A stretch of DNA of 10,053 bases, taken from contig DQGV01000210.1 of assembly GCA_003524705.1 (NCBI GenBank), positions 1 through 10,053 of the forward strand, read 5' to 3'. The translations under genes and the position numbers were made by a program. This DNA comes from Anaerolineae bacterium. Its GTDB lineage: Bacteria; Chloroflexota; Anaerolineae; Anaerolineales; Villigracilaceae. The notes beneath the pieces were generated by a model. It was not told where the DNA came from and ran no database searches. It saw only the letters and a list, made by a program, of their open reading frames with translations. The number at the start of each line of letters is the position of its first letter. Within the stretch, counting starts at the first letter, position 1. Below are positions 6,546 to 10,053 of this stretch, piece by piece.

Positions 6546-7844
6546 ATGGTAAAAAAAATCAATGCGTTTGATATGGCACAAATCCAGTTTGATACAGTTG
6601 CAAAGTTACTGCAACTTGATAACGAAATTGCAGAAATTTTACGTTGGCCCCAACGTGAATATTCTTTCCGTATTCCAGTGCGGATGGATGATGGACGATT
6701 AAAAGTTTTTCAAGGCTTTCGTGTGCAACATAACGATGCACGCGGACCCAACAAAGGCGGGATTCGTTTTGCAGCTGATGAAACTTTAGATACTGTTCGT
6801 GCATTAGCCACATGGATGACGTGGAAGTGTGCCGTCGCAGATATTCCATTAGGTGGTGGCAAAGGCGGCGTGGTTGTAGATCCATCTACATTATCTACAA
6901 ATGAAAAAGAATCGTTGTGTCGTGGTTGGGTGCAAGCCATGTGGAAAAATATCGGTCCACGCAATGATGTACCCGCGCCAGATGTTGGAACAACCTCTCA
7001 AATGATGGGTTGGATGATGGATGAATATTCAAGACTCGTTGGTCAATACACACCGGGTGTTTTCACTGGCAAACCTGTCGGTGGTGGTGGTTCATTAGGG
7101 CGTACAGAAGCAACAGGGTATGGCGTGATTTATACAGTGCGTGAAGCCATGAAACACATTAACCTCGACCCGAAAAATTCTGTCGCCGCGTTACAAGGTT
7201 TTGGAAATGTATCTCAATATGCCGCGATTGGATTTGTTGAAATTCTTGGTGGCACTGTGGCTTGTGTATCATGTTATGACCGTCACGATAAAAAAGCATA
7301 TACCTACAGCAAAAAAGGTGGCATTGACCCACGCTTCTTAATGTCTATTGTTGACCAATACGGAACAGTGGATAAACAAAAAGCATTAGATTCAGGTTAT
7401 GAAGTCACCGATGGTGGTAAATGGCTTGAATCAGATGTGAATGTATTAATCCCTGCCGCGTTAGAAGGTCAAATTACTGGTGATACTGTTAAGAAAGTTT
7501 CAAAGAATCTAAAACTTGTTGCTGAAGGTGCAAATGGTCCAACCACACCAGAAGCTGACGAAGTCTTCAAGAAAAATAAAGTTTTTGTCATTCCAGATTT
7601 TCTGTGTAATGCTGGTGGCGTTACCGTTTCTTATTTTGAACAAGTCCAAAACGATGCCAATTATTATTGGGAAAAAGATGCCGTGCTTCGCCGTCTTGAT
7701 GTAAAGATGACTGCCGCATTCAATGCCGTCTTGAATCGCAGTTTGGAAGAAAAAGTTTACACACGCGATGCCGCCTACATGGTAGCCATTGATCGTGTGG
7801 TCACTGCCATGGAATTGCGTGGCTGGTTGACTGGAAACGCATAG
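6546..7844 (+). CDS. gdhA: Glutamate dehydrogenase (Glu/Leu/Phe/Val dehydrogenase family)
   Basis: The enzyme interconverts glutamate with 2-oxoglutarate and ammonium using NAD(P). At 432 residues it has the length of the compact hexameric family. Substrate-site residues are all present with the spacing of the Clostridium symbiosum enzyme: K70 in GPNKGGIRF, K94 in MTWKCA, catalytic K106 in PLGGGKGG and D146 in PAPDVGT. The Rossmann domain begins around 190 with TGYGV, and its dinucleotide loop is GFGNVS (218-223). The strand after it ends VACVSCYD, so NAD versus NADP preference cannot be fixed with confidence. ATG 6546 follows GAGGAGA at a normal distance. Expression may be controlled by the leader frame and terminator immediately upstream. 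Confidence 0.95.
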   Translation: MVKKINAFDMAQIQFDTVAKLLQLDNEIAEILRWPQREYSFRIPVRMDDGRLKVFQGFRVQHNDARGPNKGGIRFAADETLDTVRALATWMTWKCAVADIPLGGGKGGVVVDPSTLSTNEKESLCRGWVQAMWKNIGPRNDVPAPDVGTTSQMMGWMMDEYSRLVGQYTPGVFTGKPVGGGGSLGRTEATGYGVIYTVREAMKHINLDPKNSVAALQGFGNVSQYAAIGFVEILGGTVACVSCYDRHDKKAYTYSKKGGIDPRFLMSIVDQYGTVDKQKALDSGYEVTDGGKWLESDVNVLIPAALEGQITGDTVKKVSKNLKLVAEGANGPTTPEADEVFKKNKVFVIPDFLCNAGGVTVSYFEQVQNDANYYWEKDAVLRRLDVKMTAAFNAVLNRSLEEKVYTRDAAYMVAIDRVVTAMELRGWLTGNA

Positions 7845-7869
7845 TTAAGAGAATAGAGAGTAGATAACA
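7842..7869 (+). repeat. Degenerate 7-base repeat array, left copy
   Basis: The bases split into heptads TAGTTAA, GAGAATA, GAGAGTA and GATAACA directly after the gdhA coding region, beginning within its stop codon. Bases 7848-7860 are an exact inverted copy of 8006-8018 (AGAGAATAGAGAG). Confidence 0.5.
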
Positions 7870-7898
7870 AAAAAGAGGATTCATTGAATCCTCTTTTT
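7870..7898 (+). terminator. Intrinsic terminator of gdhA
   Basis: GAGGATTC (7875-7882) and GAATCCTC (7886-7893) form a perfect stem with a three-base loop. It is flanked by AAAAA before and TTTTT after, so the structure may terminate on either strand. Confidence 0.92.
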
Positions 7899-7980
7899 GT
7901 TTCGCTTCTTTCTTAAGGGGAAAATTGATTCTGCTTTCTGATTCATTATCTTATCCCAAACATTTTGATACAATCATTAA

Positions 7981-8029
7981 ACTGATTACTGAAAACTGTT
8001 CACCGCTCTCTATTCTCTACTCTCTAAAA
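7981..8029 (+). repeat. Degenerate 7-base repeat array, right copy
   Basis: The stretch resolves into seven heptads: ACTGATT, ACTGAAA, ACTGTTC, ACCGCTC, TCTATTC, TCTACTC and TCTAAAA. The first half shares an ACTG core and the second a TCTA core. It ends just before the ribosome-binding site of the acyl-CoA dehydrogenase gene. It resembles the short tandemly repeated heptanucleotides described in cyanobacteria in period only. Confidence 0.6.
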
Positions 8030-8039
8030 ACGAGGTTTT

Positions 8040-9206
8040 ATGACTTTCAAATGGGATGACCCCTTTTTACTCAACGACCAACTGACAGATGAAGAACGCA
8101 TGATTCGTGACACTGCACGGAAATACTGTCAAGATAAATTAATGCCACGTGTTCTCGAAGCCAATCGCAAAGAAATTTTCCACCGCGAAATTATGGATGA
8201 AATGGGAAGCCTCGGGTTGTTAGGCTCAACGATCCCCGAAGAATATGGAGGCGCGGGTTTGAATCATGTTTCATATGGATTAATCGCCCGTGAAGTGGAA
8301 AGAGTCGATAGCGGTTATCGCTCAGCCATGAGCGTGCAAAGTTCGTTGGTGATGTATCCAATTTATACGTATGGAACAGAAGAACAACGCAAAAAATATT
8401 TACCAAATTTAGCCAGCGGAAAATGGATTGGTTGTTTCGGACTCACTGAACCGAATCATGGCTCTGACCCCGGCAGTATGGAAACGCGCGCCAAAAAAGT
8501 TGATGGCGGATATATTTTGCAGGGCAACAAAATGTGGATTACAAATTCGCCAATTGCAGATGTATTTGTGGTCTGGGCAAAACTAGACGGTGAAATTCGT
8601 GGCTTCATTTTAGAAAAAGGAATGAAAGGTTTATCTGCACCAAAGATTGAAGGCAAGTTTAGTTTGCGTGCTAGTGCTACTGGTGAAATTGTGATGAACG
8701 AAGTCTTTGTGCCTGACGAAAATTATTTACCAAATGTTGCTGGCTTGAAAGGTCCGTTTGGATGTTTGAACAAAGCCCGTTATGGAATTTCGTGGGGCGC
8801 ATTAGGTGCGGCAGAATTTTGTTGGCACGCCGCACGTCAATATACTTTAGACCGTCCGCAATTTGGCAGACCGCTTGCCGCGAATCAAATCATTCAATTG
8901 AAATTAGCCAATATGATGACTGAAATTACATTGGGGTTGCAAGGTGCATTGCGAGTTGGAAGGTTGATTGATGAAGATAAAGCTACACCAGAAATGATTT
9001 CTTTAGTCAAAAGAAATTCATGCGGAAAAGCTTTAGAGATTGCGCGAGTCTCAAGAGATATGCACGGCGGAAACGGTGTATCCGATGAATTTCATGTCAT
9101 ACGTCACATGATGAATTTGGAAGCAGTCAATACCTATGAAGGCACGCATGATATCCATGCCTTGATTTTAGGCAGGGCACAAACGGGAATACAAGCATTT
9201 TCGTAA
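8040..9206 (+). CDS. gcdH: Glutaryl-CoA dehydrogenase (FAD-dependent acyl-CoA dehydrogenase)
   Basis: GcdH oxidises and decarboxylates glutaryl-CoA to crotonyl-CoA, passing electrons to ETF in lysine, tryptophan or aromatic degradation. The 388-residue protein follows the GCDH pattern throughout: [12 protein letters not shown] at the N-terminus, [23 protein letters not shown] (83-105), [14 protein letters not shown] (131-144), WITNS (166-170) and [16 protein letters not shown] (341-356). The specificity residues of human GCDH, Arg94 and Ser98, are R94 and S98 here. The catalytic glutamate is E367 in [12 protein letters not shown]. These features separate it from ordinary short- or medium-chain enzymes. 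GAGG at 8032-8035 precedes the ATG. A TACAAT at 7969-7974 is a possible -10 box with only a poor -35. A non-decarboxylating variant cannot be excluded by eye. Confidence 0.93.
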   Translation: MTFKWDDPFLLNDQLTDEERMIRDTARKYCQDKLMPRVLEANRKEIFHREIMDEMGSLGLLGSTIPEEYGGAGLNHVSYGLIAREVERVDSGYRSAMSVQSSLVMYPIYTYGTEEQRKKYLPNLASGKWIGCFGLTEPNHGSDPGSMETRAKKVDGGYILQGNKMWITNSPIADVFVVWAKLDGEIRGFILEKGMKGLSAPKIEGKFSLRASATGEIVMNEVFVPDENYLPNVAGLKGPFGCLNKARYGISWGALGAAEFCWHAARQYTLDRPQFGRPLAANQIIQLKLANMMTEITLGLQGALRVGRLIDEDKATPEMISLVKRNSCGKALEIARVSRDMHGGNGVSDEFHVIRHMMNLEAVNTYEGTHDIHALILGRAQTGIQAFS

Positions 9207-9212
9207 ATAAAA

Positions 9213-9250
9213 GAAACTTCCGAAGTTTAAGACTTCGGAAGTTTTATTTT
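9213..9250. terminator. Bidirectional terminator between gcdH and the rhodanese gene
   Basis: AACTTCCGAAGT (9215-9226) and ACTTCGGAAGTT (9232-9243) form a perfect 12-base stem with a five-base loop. TTTTATTTT follows on the forward strand and TTTCTTTTATTT follows on the reverse strand. It lies between two convergent genes and touches the TAA (9249-9251) of the extended rhodanese frame, which supports that gene's end being there. Confidence 0.9.
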
Positions 9251-9716
9251 ATGGCTCTGTCGGATACCCTGCATTAATCCATGCTTCAAACCCGCCTAAT
9301 AATGCTTGCACATTTTCATAACCATTTTGTAACAATAAGAATGCCGCACGGGCACTCGTATGTTCGTTCGGTCAGGTACAGTAGGTGATTATCCAATCTG
9401 TTTTTTGAAGTGGGACACTGCTAATGTTTGTTTCAAATACGTCTAACGGAATAGAAATTGCATCTGTGGCATGTAGGTCAGCGTACGATTGCGCACTGCG
9501 CACATCTACGAGAATGGCTTGACCTGATTCCACTGCCACTTTTGCGCCGCTAAGCGAAATACGCGGAACATCATCTTCTGTTCGTGGAATTTGTACCTGC
9601 GGATTAAATGGTGCAGTTGGTAAATCAGTTACATCATTAGACGGCAAGACCGAATTACAGGCTAAAGTTGCCAATAGAAGAATAGAAAATACAAATAAGA
9701 TTTTCTTTTTTTTCAT
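9249..9716 (-). CDS. Lipoprotein rhodanese with in-frame TGA: probable selenoprotein
   Basis: Read through one in-frame TGA (9372-9374), this gene encodes 155 residues. Residues 1-20 form a lipoprotein signal (MKKKKILFVFSILLLATLAC, lipid-attached C20), so the domain acts outside the cytoplasm. A linker leads to a single rhodanese domain: ILVDVRSAQSYADLHATDAI (68-87), then WIITYCT, then TGA at 115. After the TGA the frame reads PNEHTSARAAFLLLQNGY..., then LLGGFEAWINAGYP, and ends in TAA at the shared terminator. Aligning with the rhodanese pattern CxxxxxSxxA puts codon 115 exactly at the catalytic cysteine; related proteins read YC-x-CPNE there. Selenocysteine (CxU with C113) is the best reading, helped by the downstream hairpin. 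A nonsense mutation or base error is the alternative. ATG 9716 follows AAGGAGA. Confidence 0.78.
9335..9361 (-). promoter_or_regulatory. Candidate bacterial SECIS hairpin behind the in-frame TGA
   Basis: On the reverse strand GAGTGCC (9351-9357) pairs with GGCATTC (9339-9345), seven pairs including one G-U. Below it lie a one-by-one mismatch and three further A-U pairs. The apical loop is CGUGC with G at its second position. The loop begins 22 bases after the TGA. A short stem, a small loop with G in the first two positions and a distance of about 16-37 bases are the known bacterial SECIS features. Confidence 0.65.
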
Positions 9717-9736
9717 TTGTCTCCTTTTTTACAAGC

Positions 9737-9769
9737 AAACCTCCGGGGTCTTTAAGACCTCGAAGGTTT
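9737..9769. repeat. Intergenic palindrome resembling the 9213-9245 hairpin
   Basis: AAACCTCCGGGGTC (9737-9750) and GACCTCGAAGGTTT (9756-9769) pair with one mismatch and one wobble around TTTAA. It has the same size and pyrimidine-purine layout as the terminator hairpin at 9213-9245. On the reverse strand the following bases are not a clean T-tract, so it may stop or stabilise the peptidase transcript only weakly. Confidence 0.55.
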
Positions 9770-9777
9770 TAAATTAT

Positions 9778-10053
9778 TTACAACTGACAATATCTTTCAG
9801 CACGCTTTCCGATAATTGCCAAACTATCTGCCCAGAACTTTTTGGTGCGGATGTTGATTCCAAATTTATCTGCTAAGTCAGCGGCGCGAGCTTCACCTGT
9901 GGAGGCTAATAAGTTTTTATAAGCCGATACAAATTCTGCGCCGCGTTGTTGATAAATTGCATACAAACCTGTAGCAAATAACAAACCAAACGCATACGGG
10001 TAATTATAGAAAGAGAATCCGCTGGAATAGTAATGTGGTTTCCACGTCCACAT
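9778..10053 (-). CDS. pepF: C-terminal part of an M3-family oligoendopeptidase (PepF type)
   Basis: The 91 visible residues are the end of a zinc oligopeptidase of the thimet/PepF class, which cuts short peptides in the cytoplasm. The segment WKPHYYSSGFSFYNYPYAFG (4-23) is the family's conserved substrate-binding stretch (HxxxxxFYxYPYAxG). It is followed by LLFATGLYAIYQQRGAEFVSAYKNLLASTG and a terminal AADLADKFGINIRTKKFWADSLAIIGKR pattern typical of PepF C-termini. The HExxH zinc site lies beyond the window edge. The ATG at the edge is an internal methionine, not the start. TAA at 9778-9780 ends the gene 61 bases before the rhodanese start on the same strand, so the two may be co-transcribed. 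Confidence 0.9.
   Translation of the reverse strand: MWTWKPHYYSSGFSFYNYPYAFGLLFATGLYAIYQQRGAEFVSAYKNLLASTGEARAADLADKFGINIRTKKFWADSLAIIGKRAERYCQL

Noticed and set aside
7842..8029. CRISPR array
   Set aside because: The repeats are only 7 bases, degenerate and without spacers.
9372..9374. TGA read as tryptophan through an altered genetic code
   Set aside because: Other genes here end in TGA (636-638 and 1142-1144) and use TGG for Trp, and the alignment demands Cys or Sec at this place, not Trp.
9372..9716. A complete 114-residue protein ending at the TGA
   Set aside because: It would lack the catalytic loop and the last third of the rhodanese domain, which is encoded intact in the same frame directly after the TGA.
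9737..9769. Standard intrinsic terminator of the peptidase gene
   Set aside because: On the reverse strand the stem is followed by a mixed sequence rather than a T-tract, so I list it only as a palindrome.

Overview
The window looks like chromosomal DNA of a moderately AT-rich bacterium, most likely an Anaerolineae-type member of the Chloroflexota. This placement is an inference from gene style: a Ser/Thr kinase fused to an extracytoplasmic PD40-type propeller, a lipoprotein ending its signal peptide in LATLAC, degenerate 7-base intergenic repeats, and closely packed small operons. No rRNA or tRNA is present to confirm it. TGA serves as an ordinary stop at 636-638 and 1142-1144.

Layout. 2-154 is the tail of an unrecognised gene. 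186-2202 is a translationally coupled set: a Gly-rich membrane protein, a DinB-fold protein and class 2 dihydroorotate dehydrogenase (pyrD). The reverse strand then carries a membrane Ser/Thr kinase with a beta-propeller sensor (2195-4282) and a thymidylate-kinase-like P-loop protein (4353-4979). Both have -10 boxes almost touching the start codon. Divergent from these is a small acidic protein (5093-5467) whose stop codon lies inside its own terminator hairpin, followed by a PaaG-type isomerase of the crotonase family (5539-6306).

6307-6545 is a regulatory stretch: an inverted repeat, a promoter, a possible 13-residue Cys-containing leader peptide and an intrinsic terminator, all upstream of glutamate dehydrogenase (6546-7844). 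Next come heptad repeats, another terminator and glutaryl-CoA dehydrogenase (8040-9206). The PaaG-like, GDH and GcdH enzymes together suggest amino-acid or acyl-CoA degradation, possibly lysine via glutaryl-CoA to crotonyl-CoA. They appear to be separate transcription units.

The most interesting locus is 9249-9716 on the reverse strand: a lipoprotein rhodanese with an in-frame TGA exactly where the catalytic cysteine should be. The reading frame continues past the TGA through a complete rhodanese C-terminus, and a bacterial SECIS-like hairpin sits at the right distance behind the TGA. I read it as a selenocysteine rhodanese. A standard gene caller would truncate it at 9372. The window ends inside an M3-family oligoendopeptidase gene.
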